Source: Candidatus Poribacteria bacterium (lineage in GTDB: Bacteria; Poribacteria; WGA-4E; WGA-3G). From it: 64,000 nt of DNA. The notes below the pieces were generated by a model. It saw only the letters and a program-made list of their open reading frames with translations. It did no database searches and had not been told where the DNA came from. Shown here piece after piece: positions 8,313 through 18,660 of this stretch (positions are counted from its first letter, which is position 1; each line of letters opens with the position of its first letter). The DNA is taken from the NCBI GenBank assembly GCA_026702755.1, contig JAPPBX010000080.1, positions 1 to 64,000 on the forward strand, read 5' to 3'. The position numbers and the translations under genes were made by a program.

Positions 8313-9569
8313 ATGGATAAAATTAGATTGGCAATTGTTGGATGCGGCGGGATGGGACACCGACACATGTACGGATTGGCAGAACTCCATCGGGTAGGGT
8401 GGCCACGTTTTGACCTCGTCGGTGCTTGTGATCCGGTTCTTGACAATGCTGAGTCACTCGCGGCACAGGCAGAAGAACGTTTCGGTCAAAAGCCTGCTGT
8501 TGTTGGAAGTCTGGAAGAACTCGCTGAAGTCGGCGTAGATGCTGTAGATGTGACGACCACGCCACCGTATCATCACACCGTCGCTGTTGAGACCCTTGAA
8601 CGCGGTTGGCATACTATGGTTGAAAAGCCGATGGGGTTGACGGTTCGGGCGTGCAATCTCATCCGTCGTGCGGCTGATGCTTCTGAGGCAATCCTCAGCG
8701 TTGCAGAGAACTATCGACGCGATCCAATGAACCGGCTTGCTAAGGCACTGCTGGACGCGGAAGTCATTGGCACCCCACGTTTCCTCATCCACCATGCAAT
8801 TGGTGGCGCAAATCGTATGACTATCTCCGTCTGGCGACACCAAAAGGATCAGAGTGGTGTGTTGCTTGATGTCGGTGTTCACTATGCTGACATGATGGAA
8901 TACCTACTCGGTGAAATTGATACTGTCTACGCGCAAACCCGTCTTCATGAACCTATTCGGCATAATTCTGCCGCAGTGACCGGTGAATCTGGTTCTAACC
9001 CCGCTGGTGTCTACACCAAATGGCAGCGCGAGATGCCTGCTGAATTTGAGGCAACAGCGGAGGATGCCGCTTACGCAACGATCACTTTCAAAAACGGTGT
9101 TGTCGGGCAATATATTGAGGAGCACGCGGCATGGGGACAAGGCGGTTGGCTCCGCAAAATCCATGGATCCCGAGGTTCTATGACGCTCCCTGGTGACCGG
9201 AGCGGTGGGACTATTACCCTCAATATTGACGGACAAGAAACGATTAATGACCAACGGGTTTTGGACCTCGTCCCAGACTTTCATTTAGATGCTGTCACAG
9301 CGGACCTTTTCGGCGGCGACCGATTGTGGAACTACAAGTTTACGCAAGGGGACGCGAAAAATATTGCTATTGAATACGGTGAATTTGCTGAAATTATTGC
9401 CGGAAACCGAGAAGTTGAAGTCAACGCCTATCAAGGCACACGCTCTGTCGCTGTCTCTTATGCAATCCTTGAGTCTGGTGCAACGGGCAAGATTGTTCAA
9501 ATGGATCAGATGCTGGACGAATCGATTAACACGTATCAGCGTGAGATTGACGAAGGGTTAGGTATTTAA
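8313..9569 (+). CDS. Gfo/Idh/MocA-family oxidoreductase
   Basis: A 418-residue cytosolic NAD(P)-dependent dehydrogenase of the sugar or cyclitol type. The Rossmann motif VGCGGMGHRH is near the N terminus and the family EKP motif lies in VEKPMGLT. The C-terminal GFO_IDH_MocA_C region includes DVGVHYADMMEYLLG, with the His characteristic of the active site. AGGGGGA precedes the ATG. The next gene encodes a second family member 32 bp away on the same strand, suggesting a small operon for oxidation or epimerisation of a sugar, inositol or N-acetyl sugar. The substrate cannot be read from sequence. Confidence 0.9.
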   Translation: MDKIRLAIVGCGGMGHRHMYGLAELHRVGWPRFDLVGACDPVLDNAESLAAQAEERFGQKPAVVGSLEELAEVGVDAVDVTTTPPYHHTVAVETLERGWHTMVEKPMGLTVRACNLIRRAADASEAILSVAENYRRDPMNRLAKALLDAEVIGTPRFLIHHAIGGANRMTISVWRHQKDQSGVLLDVGVHYADMMEYLLGEIDTVYAQTRLHEPIRHNSAAVTGESGSNPAGVYTKWQREMPAEFEATAEDAAYATITFKNGVVGQYIEEHAAWGQGGWLRKIHGSRGSMTLPGDRSGGTITLNIDGQETINDQRVLDLVPDFHLDAVTADLFGGDRLWNYKFTQGDAKNIAIEYGEFAEIIAGNREVEVNAYQGTRSVAVSYAILESGATGKIVQMDQMLDESINTYQREIDEGLGI

Positions 9570-9601
9570 GTATTTCGCATGCATTGGGGGCAATCGAAAC
9601 A

Positions 9602-10666
9602 GTGGCAGACAATCGAGAATTCGGCATCGGTTTGATTGGGTTAGGGATTGGACAGCAGCATCTGCTCGGTTATCAACGTCAAGGTTTACGCGTTGCTGCA
9701 ATCTGTGACAAGGATGCTACACGCCTTAACGAGGTCGGCGACAAGTTTGATATTGATAAACGCTACACCCGTATTGTTGATTTAATTGCCGATGTCGATG
9801 TTGACGTGGTTGACATGGCAGTGCAACCGTGGATCCGTTCTCCTATCGTTAAAGCTGCTGCTGAGGCTGGCAAGCATATCCTCTGTCAAAAACCCTTCTC
9901 GATGTCGATGCAACAAGCCGTTGAGATGGTGGAAACCTGTGAACGACACAACGTGCAGCTCATGGTAAACCAAAATTCCTGTTTTGTTCCCGGCTTCCTC
10001 GCTATTGAACCCTACATCAATGCTGAACACCTCGGCGAAATCTATCATGTCTCAATAACTTGCAACGGGTTTTACACGGAGTTCCCCGAACGCCACTTGA
10101 TTCCGGCGATGCAAGTACACCACGTCGGACTCGTCCATAAATGGTTTGGCGAGTATGAGAGCGTTTATTGCCAAGCGCACGGACATAACAGATCTATTGA
10201 AGACGGAGAAACTGTTTCTTTAGCACTTTTCAAGAGTCGGAGCGGCATACAAGGATTGCTTTCGTGTAACTGGGCGTCTCTCGCCAATCCCGGACGCAAT
10301 TTGCAGCACCCGCACGAGGAGATTCGCATCCAAGGCACTAAAGGCGCGATCTACGGAAATAGCGATGATATGACCGTTCACCTCACGGAGCCGGAGCCTC
10401 GCGAAATTAAACCGTCGATAGAGGGAACTTGGTTTCCAGATGCCTTCGGTAACGTGATGGCTCACTTTTTGGAATGCTTGCGTACTGGAGAGAAGTCTAT
10501 CACTAATGGGCGTGGCAACCTACACGTTGTTAAAACCCTTTTCGCCATGCACCAATCCGCCACATCAGGCGAGGTCGTTATGCTTGACGATATTTCACTG
10601 GATGGCGACTACGATCTGAACCCTCACCCTGTCCACAGCGCGGATGATACAATCATCCTACGATGA
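9602..10666 (+). CDS. Gfo/Idh/MocA-family oxidoreductase
   Basis: A 354-residue NAD(P)-binding oxidoreductase. IGLIGLGIGQQHL forms the nucleotide-binding loop and CQKPFSMS stands in for the family EKP motif (Glu replaced by Gln). Active-site region MQVHHVGLVHKWFG follows. No ATG is available. GTG at 9602 is preceded by GGGGG at 9586-9590 and is preferred over TTG at 9584, which has no ribosome site. The stop lies only 2 bp from the convergent stop of the large helicase gene. It is probably co-transcribed with the upstream paralogue. Confidence 0.88.
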   Translation: MADNREFGIGLIGLGIGQQHLLGYQRQGLRVAAICDKDATRLNEVGDKFDIDKRYTRIVDLIADVDVDVVDMAVQPWIRSPIVKAAAEAGKHILCQKPFSMSMQQAVEMVETCERHNVQLMVNQNSCFVPGFLAIEPYINAEHLGEIYHVSITCNGFYTEFPERHLIPAMQVHHVGLVHKWFGEYESVYCQAHGHNRSIEDGETVSLALFKSRSGIQGLLSCNWASLANPGRNLQHPHEEIRIQGTKGAIYGNSDDMTVHLTEPEPREIKPSIEGTWFPDAFGNVMAHFLECLRTGEKSITNGRGNLHVVKTLFAMHQSATSGEVVMLDDISLDGDYDLNPHPVHSADDTIILR

Positions 10667-10668
10667 CA

Positions 10669-13600
10669 TCATGATAGTTGCACCCTACTGTTCGGTAAGA
10701 TCTGGAATTCACCGGCTTTGACGAGCTTGTCCAAAAGCGGTTTCATTTTCTCCATAACAGTCTTCCGTGCAGATTTGTAACCGAAAAGTTTAGCAGTTTC
10801 AGTTATAAGGGACTTATCAGGCATTGCCCCTTGTGAAGTTAGAACAAATTTCATTGCCTCAACAATTTCCTCTTCACATATCCACTCAATTTTAGGTTTT
10901 GTTCGACAACGAACCTTTATCTCCCTATTGTCTGCTGCCCACAGAAAATCTCCATTCTGATGGATAAGTTTGTCTCTTTGGGCAGCTGCTATGCCTGCCT
11001 CAATCGCATTTTTAATTCGTTCCCCTGCTCGTTTTAATCCCCAGAGTTGGCGGATTCGGCGGGCAACCAAGTCAGTATGAACAGGGCTCTCAATTTTTAC
11101 AACCTCTCTCACAGCTTTGGCGAGTTGGAATGTAGTTTGCAGGTGTAACTCACCCTGCATTGGGATTTTTAGATCTTTACAAGTTTGGTAATCCTGAACA
11201 TGGTCTGCAATAGAAAGAGAATTTGAGGGATTGAAATTGGATTCAGAAGAACGGGCTGGCTCGGATGGTTTTGGCGGATCGATAGGTTCTGGTATTGGAA
11301 CCGGTGACAATTTTTCAGCCTTAGCACGCTCAACAGCTTCCAAAAGTCGTCGTCTTGTTTCTGCACGATTGCGATACCAGTCTGTTGACCAGATACGATG
11401 GAGTTTCCATCCTAACCTTTCAAGTTGCTGCTGTCTTAATCTATCCCTATCTCTTGCTATAGGTGAACTGTGGTAAGGTGCACCATCGCATTCAATGCCA
11501 ATAAGATAACGTCCAAGGGCGGTTGAATCGACCACTGCCAAATCAATCCGATAGCCTGCACACCCAACCTGTTTACTGACCTTACAACCTTGGCTTTTCA
11601 GGAATTCATACACAGATTCTTCAAACGGAGACTCAGGATCTACCAGTGGATTGTTAGATTCAGGCACTGGTAGATTCCCAGTTTCGGCATAATCAAGAAA
11701 AGTCTTCAGTGCCCTCACTCCAAAAGGCGCATCAATATCTAATTGAAGATCACTTGCACGAAAATTTGAAAAGACGACACACTTCTCACGAGCACGCGTG
11801 ATGAGAACATTCAAACGGCGTTCCCCACCATCGCTGCTAAGAGGACCGAAATTTTTATGGAGTTTTCCATCCTTGCCGAATCCATAGCCGACACTTATGA
11901 AAATAACGTCGCGCTCATCACCCTGAATTGTTTCTAAATTTTTAACGAAAAAATATTCCTCTCGGTTGCTCGCAAAAAATTCTACCATTTCTGGTTGCTG
12001 CTGGAATTGGACTTCAAATTCGTCAAGAATTGCTTGTTGTTGTTTTATGCCAAAGGTGCCTATGCCAAGACTTTTATTTGGATAATTTCGGTAATGCGCA
12101 AACGCAGCTTTAACAACAGCTTGTGCCTCTTGCCGATTAGTAGAACTTTTACCACGGTCATAGACAGCATCAGGAATGTGTTCAAACTTAAGTCCCAAAT
12201 GTTCTGCTTTATCAATAGCCGATGGAAAGACATACAAGTTATTGTCATAAAACTCCTGATTAGAAACAGCGATGAGAGACTCGTGCCGACTTCGATAGTG
12301 CCATTTCAACTCCTTCATAGGAACACTTTGCCTACACAGATCTAAAATGCTTACCACACCAACGATTGGGTTTGTAAAATCATCTTCATCTTTTTCCTCA
12401 TCATCTTCAACGATACCATCAAAAAAACGAGTGGGCGGTAGTTGCCGAGTGTCGCCAATTACGATGGCTTGCTTGCCACGCAAAAGCGCGCCAAGCGCGT
12501 CTTCCAGACGAATTTGGCTTGCTTCATCAAATACAACTACGTCAAATTGAACCATCTGCGGATCGCAGAACTGCGCTATAGAGAGCGGACTCATCATAAA
12601 GCAAGGTTTGATTTTTTGGATTAAGCCTCCTGCTTGTGTTAAGAGATCGCGAATAGACATGTGCCCACGTTCTCGACTGAATTGCTTTTGTAGAATACCG
12701 ATTTCTGAATCAGAAGATGCACCGCTAAAAAGACGAGGACGGTTCTGATGCAATTGAGTGATGAGACGTAGTCGATTCAATTCAATGATTTCGCTGTCAA
12801 GTTTTCGGAAACCTACTATTTTTTCTTCATGCAGATTAAAAACAAAATCGCGTAGTTCAGATCGTCCCCGAAATGCTTTGTCAAGAAAAGCATCTGCCAA
12901 ATTTCCCTCAAAGCATGGAACTATATCCTCTGGTTCAAGCAGATCGTTCTCAATTCTACTAATTAATGGTTGTGCAATTGTTTGTTGGCAAGTGTCGCGC
13001 AACCTAACAAATTGCTCCCATGCTTGAAGGCGAGTTAGTCCCTGTTCCCATAATTCGAGGCGCGAACGTAGTTCAGTGAAAGAAACTTTTTTAGTTTCTA
13101 CACCAAATAAGGCATTGGCATCGGTTCCAAGATGATTGAATAAAGCGGCACGTTTCTGTACGAAACGAATTTTAGCGGTTTCAACCTGTTTCGCAAGATG
13201 TTCAATTTGTTCTTGATTCACGCCAGTCCCAACTATATCAATAGCTTGTTCTGTAAGCACATCTCCGATCAATTGTTTGCGAAACTCAACAATCCACTCT
13301 TTAGACTCGCGTAATCGTTTTGGATCGCTATCCTCACCACGCCAGTACCTACCAAATAAATCCTGTCCTGTTTGTTCCATATCTTGAATCTCTGTTCGGA
13401 TGTCAGTACATTGTGACAATTTCGCGAGGTCTGTAATAAGTTGCTCCGGTTTTTCAGACAGTTCACCAACATTGCCGTGAACGAATTGTATCCATGAATC
13501 AAATAACGGTAGTTCTGCTTTCCACATTTCAAGTTGTGAAGAGAGTTTGCCAAAAAATACATCTTCTGCATCTAAACCGAATACAGTTTTAGAATCAATT

Positions 13601-16200
13601 TCAAGTTGGCTAAGAAGTGTTCCGCGTTCTTTCACAAAACTCTCGCGTTGAGTTATAGCCTGCCTAATAAGGTCTTTCAGGTGTTCACTTGCAATTCCTT
13701 CACTAACAAGGTCTACTGCCCTGTTAGTCAGTGTGCCATCAAGAAATTCTTTCCGAAACAGCATAATCCATTTCGCAAACTGGCGGAGTTGGTCTGTATC
13801 GCTCTCCTCTGCTTTCCAATGCGATCCAAATAAAGAGCGGCCCGTCTGCTCCAACGCTTTTATCTCTTTTCGTTTGTTAATACAGTGCGCGAGTTCATCA
13901 AGGGATGTGAGAATCGCTTCAATTTTACGGGGTGGTTTGTCTTTGTAAAGACTACGAATCTGCTTTTTAATAGAATTGTATTTAGAGTGGAAGAATCGAA
14001 CGGGTGGAAAGATCCCACATAATTCTTTGTACTCATCCTGTAGTAAGTCAATATCATCCCGCTCTAAAACTACTGACTCGAAAGTAATTCGTGCCTTAGT
14101 TAGAATATTCTGAACGTTTTCGACTTGCTTAATGAGTTTTTCCACCTCAGGGTTGGCATGATTCCAGTCTTCATTCAATAGGACTTCCCGCTCAACTGGG
14201 ATTGAATTGACCATTACATTTGCTGCATTAAGCACGCGCCGGAGATCTTTAGGTGTACTAATGGATTGAATACCGCAAATTTCCTTTATATCATGGACTT
14301 TGTCTTCTAAAGCGCGTAATGCTTCCAAAGTAACGATGAGCTGTTCTTTGTTAAACTTAGCACGGGCTTCTATAATGCCTTTCTGCACGTCTTCAATTTT
14401 TTTGATTAATGTGTCAGACTCGCGATTTGGACGATTCCAAGCATCGTTTAATAATACCTCTCGTTCAACAGGGATCGCTTTTGACATCACACTAACACCT
14501 TTTAAGGCTTGTGGTAAAGTTGCTAGCATCGTAGGAATCTGGATCGCACAAACGTCAGCGAGATCGTGAATCACTTTTTCCAAAGCATCCAATGCATTAA
14601 TGCATGTTCCAATTAACGCTTTCGTATTTTTTATGTAGGCAGGTGTTACGATGTCAGGTTTGCAACCACGCCAAGGATTATTTGCTACAGGAGTTACAAG
14701 AGGCAGTATAGTTGCGAGTTCTTCAAGACTTTGCTTTGTTTTCGTCCAACAATCCGGTGTAGTTTCGGTTGGATTGGCAAACGTAATCAGCGGCATGTCG
14801 CGCTCAACATTTTCAAAATGACATTGCGCCATTTCGCGAACACCGAAAAGCGTAAAAGGAGATTTTTGTGTCTGGTTGATAGGTTCATGGAGTGCGTTGA
14901 CATAGGCGTTGAGACTCTCTTTACGGGAATCAATTTGATCGAAGATATGATTCTGCTCCGTTTTTTGCGGAGGGCCTACAGCAAGCGAACGTTCAAGTTC
15001 TTTCAATACTTCACGTTTATTGGACTTATGACTGTGCAACTCCAAACAAAAATCACCAAGACCAACACTGTCAAGTCGCTCTTTTACAACTTCAAGTGCA
15101 GCCATCTTCTCACTGACAAAAAGGACTTTTTTGCCAGCAGCGAGAAGTTCAGCAATCATATTTGCGATAGTTTGAGACTTGCCAGTTCCTGGTGGACCTT
15201 CAACTACCAAGTTACGCTTTTTTTTAACTTCTTCTATGACTGCAATCTGAGAAGAATCTGCGTCCATCACATGATAAAAATTGCGACTCGGCACTTGGTC
15301 AACCTCTTCTGGTTTAAACTCATCGACTTTATGTGCTTGGGGTGATTCTCCAAGAATCTCCCCAAGCAAAGGATGGTCACCTATTACCCAGCCTGCCGGA
15401 TTCAAATCTCTGTACATTACAAATTTGGTGAAACTAAAAAAATCAAGATAGATGTCTGGTACAACGCGCCAGTTTTTCTGATGGGATATTGCTTCGGTCA
15501 CGGACTGAAAATAGGCATCAACGACAGTTTTTTCCTCAAGCATTTTAAGAATTTTAAGATCAGGAAGTTCAACGCCTTGTTCTTTGAGCTTAGCTTCCAG
15601 AGATATGTTCGGAAATAATTCCGCTCCACTCCAACAGAGGCTGAATCGGGTCCGAACCTTTTGCTGTTTTAGCTCAACTGGTATGAGTATTAATGGTGCC
15701 CTATTTAACTGATTGGCATGTTCTATTTCCGTCCATTCGAGAAAGCCAAGGGCAAGATATAGAATGGAATAACCCTGCTCTCTAAAGACTGTTTCAGCCT
15801 GTCGATGAACATAGGATAACTTTTTGTAGAGTTCTTCCTTTGTCAAATCAGTCTGTAAAAGCCGATCAGTGTGGTGCTTCGGAAGTTCAGCATTTTGCAG
15901 GTTGAGGAAAGGTGAATACTCATCTAGCTCTTCCTCCTTAAAAAGTGACCGAATTTCTTCTTCGGAAATTTCTGATGGTTTAAATTGCATCGTCTTTGGT
16001 TGCAAAACGAGAATGTCAAAAATTTCTCTCGGAATTTCATCAACCACTTGAATAGTTCGCCGTCTGCTTGGCCGATAGTTCAGGAGACGATTGTTCAACG
16101 TCAAGTCAAGAAGGCGTTGACGTGCCATCCGCACCGCTTCTTCAATCTTGGACTTGACAGAAGTACTTTTTTCGTTCAAAACATTGTTTTCGTTGTTCAT
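10669..16200 (-). CDS. Giant DUF4011 superfamily I helicase with DUF559/REase-like nuclease and DUF3320
   Basis: An 1843-residue multidomain protein (COG1112 type). Residues 15-300 are the DUF4011 region (RQRLLDLTLNNRLLNY near 28-42). Walker A GPPGTGKS is at 335-342 and Walker B VVVFDEASQI has D1225-E1226. The 880 residues between the two halves of the helicase are mostly helical, with two tandem duplications (IPVEREVLLN-type and EQTG..LFG.W-type units). After the helicase motifs QGDERDVIF and LNVLITRAREK comes a Vsr/MTES_1575-like nuclease with IECDGAPYHSS (E1570, D1572), then DUF3320 at about 1680-1740. The architecture suggests a nucleic-acid-processing or phage-defence enzyme, but no substrate is known. 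The ATG follows GGAGAATTAACTTT. Confidence 0.85.
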   Translation of the reverse strand: MNNENNVLNEKSTSVKSKIEEAVRMARQRLLDLTLNNRLLNYRPSRRRTIQVVDEIPREIFDILVLQPKTMQFKPSEISEEEIRSLFKEEELDEYSPFLNLQNAELPKHHTDRLLQTDLTKEELYKKLSYVHRQAETVFREQGYSILYLALGFLEWTEIEHANQLNRAPLILIPVELKQQKVRTRFSLCWSGAELFPNISLEAKLKEQGVELPDLKILKMLEEKTVVDAYFQSVTEAISHQKNWRVVPDIYLDFFSFTKFVMYRDLNPAGWVIGDHPLLGEILGESPQAHKVDEFKPEEVDQVPSRNFYHVMDADSSQIAVIEEVKKKRNLVVEGPPGTGKSQTIANMIAELLAAGKKVLFVSEKMAALEVVKERLDSVGLGDFCLELHSHKSNKREVLKELERSLAVGPPQKTEQNHIFDQIDSRKESLNAYVNALHEPINQTQKSPFTLFGVREMAQCHFENVERDMPLITFANPTETTPDCWTKTKQSLEELATILPLVTPVANNPWRGCKPDIVTPAYIKNTKALIGTCINALDALEKVIHDLADVCAIQIPTMLATLPQALKGVSVMSKAIPVEREVLLNDAWNRPNRESDTLIKKIEDVQKGIIEARAKFNKEQLIVTLEALRALEDKVHDIKEICGIQSISTPKDLRRVLNAANVMVNSIPVEREVLLNEDWNHANPEVEKLIKQVENVQNILTKARITFESVVLERDDIDLLQDEYKELCGIFPPVRFFHSKYNSIKKQIRSLYKDKPPRKIEAILTSLDELAHCINKRKEIKALEQTGRSLFGSHWKAEESDTDQLRQFAKWIMLFRKEFLDGTLTNRAVDLVSEGIASEHLKDLIRQAITQRESFVKERGTLLSQLEIDSKTVFGLDAEDVFFGKLSSQLEMWKAELPLFDSWIQFVHGNVGELSEKPEQLITDLAKLSQCTDIRTEIQDMEQTGQDLFGRYWRGEDSDPKRLRESKEWIVEFRKQLIGDVLTEQAIDIVGTGVNQEQIEHLAKQVETAKIRFVQKRAALFNHLGTDANALFGVETKKVSFTELRSRLELWEQGLTRLQAWEQFVRLRDTCQQTIAQPLISRIENDLLEPEDIVPCFEGNLADAFLDKAFRGRSELRDFVFNLHEEKIVGFRKLDSEIIELNRLRLITQLHQNRPRLFSGASSDSEIGILQKQFSRERGHMSIRDLLTQAGGLIQKIKPCFMMSPLSIAQFCDPQMVQFDVVVFDEASQIRLEDALGALLRGKQAIVIGDTRQLPPTRFFDGIVEDDEEKDEDDFTNPIVGVVSILDLCRQSVPMKELKWHYRSRHESLIAVSNQEFYDNNLYVFPSAIDKAEHLGLKFEHIPDAVYDRGKSSTNRQEAQAVVKAAFAHYRNYPNKSLGIGTFGIKQQQAILDEFEVQFQQQPEMVEFFASNREEYFFVKNLETIQGDERDVIFISVGYGFGKDGKLHKNFGPLSSDGGERRLNVLITRAREKCVVFSNFRASDLQLDIDAPFGVRALKTFLDYAETGNLPVPESNNPLVDPESPFEESVYEFLKSQGCKVSKQVGCAGYRIDLAVVDSTALGRYLIGIECDGAPYHSSPIARDRDRLRQQQLERLGWKLHRIWSTDWYRNRAETRRRLLEAVERAKAEKLSPVPIPEPIDPPKPSEPARSSESNFNPSNSLSIADHVQDYQTCKDLKIPMQGELHLQTTFQLAKAVREVVKIESPVHTDLVARRIRQLWGLKRAGERIKNAIEAGIAAAQRDKLIHQNGDFLWAADNREIKVRCRTKPKIEWICEEEIVEAMKFVLTSQGAMPDKSLITETAKLFGYKSARKTVMEKMKPLLDKLVKAGEFQILPNSRVQLS

Positions 16201-16248
16201 AAAGTTAATTCTCCTGTTTGCGTTCAGATAACTCCCATGTAAGTATTA

Positions 16249-17436
16249 TTACCATTCTCCTCTCCGATCAGGCCAAGGATGTGCCTTGGCAACTTCCTCA
16301 TTGAGTTCGGTGCCCCACCCCGGACGCGTCGGGATCTTCATGTAGCCATCCGTAATGTCTGGGACGTGTGTCGTCAAGTCGTCTTTCCAAGGGACATCAT
16401 CAATATCAATTTCCATGATTCGCACATTGGGCAGCACGGCACAAAGACTCGCGCTCATATAAGTGGCGAGGTGGCTATAGTAGTTATGCGGCGCGACGTT
16501 GAGTTGAAACACGTTCGCCAAGTCCCCAATCTTTTTTGAGGGTGCGAATCCGTTCCACGGTACGTCTATCATGAACACATCAGCGGCACGACATTCAAAA
16601 TAGGGGAGGTATTCGCGCATGTAATAGAGGTTTTCGCCGGTACATATCTTCGTCGTTGTGGAATCCTTGATTTGACGGATAGCCTCGTGGTCGTACATAT
16701 CGATCTCCAGCCACAGCATGTCGAACTGCTCAAGTACTTTGGCGATACGCATGCACGCCTCCGGTTTGAAGTTGAAGTTCAGATCAAGGTTGATACCAAC
16801 ATCGGGCCCCACTGCTTCTCTAAAAGTACCGATTAAGGTTTCGATGTGCCGTAGGACTTGAGGCGTTACGTTTCCGTCGGTCGTACCGGGTCCACCACCG
16901 AAACCACCGAAATGGACAGACGCGGTGTCACCGGGAAAAATGACATTGGTTTTAAGCGCGGTGAAGCCTCTTTCAACGACTTCACGACCTAATGCGGCGA
17001 TGTCATCCATGCTTTTTAAGGGTGGCACACCAATCAGTTCATAATTGCGGGCACGAGAGCTACCACAGTGCGACCAATAGACACGCACGTCATCACGTGT
17101 CGGTCCACCGAACAACTCAACAACAGAGATTCCCAAGGCTTTCGCTTTAATGTCTACCAAGGCACACTCGATTCCAGCGATCGCCTTCGCTGCAATGCCG
17201 CCAGGACTTTGCCGAGAACCGCGAATCATGTCCCAGAACCGCATCTCATAAGCACGTGGATCTCGTCCAATCATCAGCGGTGTGAAATCCTTGATAGTTC
17301 CGACCACGCCGTTGGGGTTTCTGCCGTCGCTACATTCCCCATAACCGGTGATCCCTTCGTCTGTTTCAACCTTAACGAAAGTCCATGGGCGCCACCCTGC
17401 ATCCACAATAAACGTTTCAATATTTGTAATTTTCAT
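16249..17436 (-). CDS. Mandelate racemase / enolase-superfamily dehydratase
   Basis: A 395-residue Mg-dependent enzyme that abstracts the proton alpha to a carboxylate, probably acting on a sugar acid. The N-terminal capping domain begins MKITNIETFIVD. In the barrel, LKTN holds K162. The metal ligands appear as D218 (LDLNFNF), E244 (LWLEID) and E268 (TGENL), and H317 sits in APHNYYS. The layout is closest to galactonate/gluconate dehydratase-like members, but assigning a substrate would be a guess. The ATG at 17436 follows AAAAGGATAACT. It lies 28 bp after the stop of an upstream Gfo/Idh/MocA gene and 48 bp before the DUF4011 helicase start, so the first two at least look co-transcribed for sugar catabolism. 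Confidence 0.88.
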   Translation of the reverse strand: MKITNIETFIVDAGWRPWTFVKVETDEGITGYGECSDGRNPNGVVGTIKDFTPLMIGRDPRAYEMRFWDMIRGSRQSPGGIAAKAIAGIECALVDIKAKALGISVVELFGGPTRDDVRVYWSHCGSSRARNYELIGVPPLKSMDDIAALGREVVERGFTALKTNVIFPGDTASVHFGGFGGGPGTTDGNVTPQVLRHIETLIGTFREAVGPDVGINLDLNFNFKPEACMRIAKVLEQFDMLWLEIDMYDHEAIRQIKDSTTTKICTGENLYYMREYLPYFECRAADVFMIDVPWNGFAPSKKIGDLANVFQLNVAPHNYYSHLATYMSASLCAVLPNVRIMEIDIDDVPWKDDLTTHVPDITDGYMKIPTRPGWGTELNEEVAKAHPWPDRRGEW

Positions 17437-17464
17437 AGTTATCCTTTTCGTTCTATAGGGGCGA

Positions 17465-18466
17465 TTACAACTTGACGACTTCTTTGCGTCGATTCGATTC
17501 AAGAAGCGCGTCACAGATGCGCGTTGTATTTACGGCTACTTCGGACCATTTTTCTTCAAGGTTCCCAGATTGCACAATCTGAGAGAACCGCTCAATCATT
17601 GTAACTTCCTGAATACACCCATCAATAGTGTTCCGTTCGTTTCCGTCCGGTCCGTGAATCCAGAATCGGGCAGTCTCTTCAGACGTAGGGACGGTGAAAT
17701 CATCACAGACGATTGAGGCGCGCGTGCCAGCAACTTCAAACCACTTCCGAAGTCCTGTGTCAAACCCACAATCTAAGGTCGCAATGCGTTCGTCCTCAAA
17801 CCAGAGGATACCAGTGAGATTAAAGTCCACCCCAACTTTGTAACGCGCTGTCGCGAAGACCTGTGTCGGCATCTGCTCGAATGCCCAGAGAATCGCACGG
17901 ACACAGTAGTAGCCTAAATCTCCGAGACTTCCGCCTGCGAATTCCTTCATTGCTCGGATATTGCCGACAGGGATTGTGTCCCAATTAAAGGTGAACGCAG
18001 CTGTCACTCGGCGGAGGTGCCCGAGGGTCCCGTCTGTTAGTTTCTGCTTCATTGCCGCGGTGCGTTCATGATGCACCCACATGACCCCGTCCATCAGTTG
18101 CACACCATTTTGTCGACAGGCATCTGCCATAGCAGTGGCTTCATCAGCATTTGCGGCAAGCGGTTTCTCACAAAGGACGTGTTTACCGCGTTCTGCCGCT
18201 TTGATTGTCCATTCGGCGTGGAGTGAGGGGGGTAAAGGGATATAGATGGCATCAAGTGAGTCATCAGCGAGAAGCGCGTCGTAGGTGCCGTAGGTCGTAG
18301 GAGCATTATGCTCTTGTCCCCATGTAGTAGCACGTTCTTCAGTCCGACTCGCAACCGCAATTAAGTCAGCGTTCCGGGCGAGATGGATCGCATGGGCAAC
18401 CTTTGTCGCAATATTTGCTGTGCTGAGGATTCCCCAGCGGACAGGTGATTTCGTTTCAGTGGTCAT
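17465..18466 (-). CDS. Gfo/Idh/MocA-family oxidoreductase
   Basis: A 333-residue NAD(P)-dependent dehydrogenase. WGILSTANIATKVAHAI provides the nucleotide-binding turn, and the family motif is intact as LCEKPLA. GSLGDLGYYCVRAILW holds the active-site Asp and the Tyr that often replaces His in trans-1,2-dihydrobenzenediol/xylose dehydrogenase-like members. ATG start with a weak GGAAC site. It heads a minus-strand unit with the mandelate-racemase-type gene, which suggests a shared sugar/sugar-acid pathway. The substrate is unknown. Confidence 0.9.
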   Translation of the reverse strand: MTTETKSPVRWGILSTANIATKVAHAIHLARNADLIAVASRTEERATTWGQEHNAPTTYGTYDALLADDSLDAIYIPLPPSLHAEWTIKAAERGKHVLCEKPLAANADEATAMADACRQNGVQLMDGVMWVHHERTAAMKQKLTDGTLGHLRRVTAAFTFNWDTIPVGNIRAMKEFAGGSLGDLGYYCVRAILWAFEQMPTQVFATARYKVGVDFNLTGILWFEDERIATLDCGFDTGLRKWFEVAGTRASIVCDDFTVPTSEETARFWIHGPDGNERNTIDGCIQEVTMIERFSQIVQSGNLEEKWSEVAVNTTRICDALLESNRRKEVVKL

Positions 18467-18579
18467 GTTGTTCCATCTGATGTAAGGTTGTTGTTTTTGC
18501 CTGTTAGGCTTATCATAATATATCGTATAATGGAAAATAGATCAAGTATATTAGATGTCCGGATCGAATCGGTTTTAAC

Positions 18580-18607
18580 TTGATTTTCAGTGTGAAAATG
18601 ATATAAT
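18580..18607 (+). promoter_or_regulatory. Promoter for the first substrate-binding lipoprotein
   Basis: TTGATT (18580-18585), 16 bp, TATAAT (18602-18607), about 54 bp before the ATG at 18661. Confidence 0.55.
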
Positions 18608-18660
18608 GCGATAAGCACCGCGTCTGCTGCCAATAGACCGAAGTATACACAAGGAGTTTT

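Noticed and set aside
14731-15345. A 204-residue open frame on the plus strand inside the DUF4011 gene
   Set aside because: It lies wholly antisense to a well-supported gene, has no ribosome site, and shows no recognisable protein pattern.
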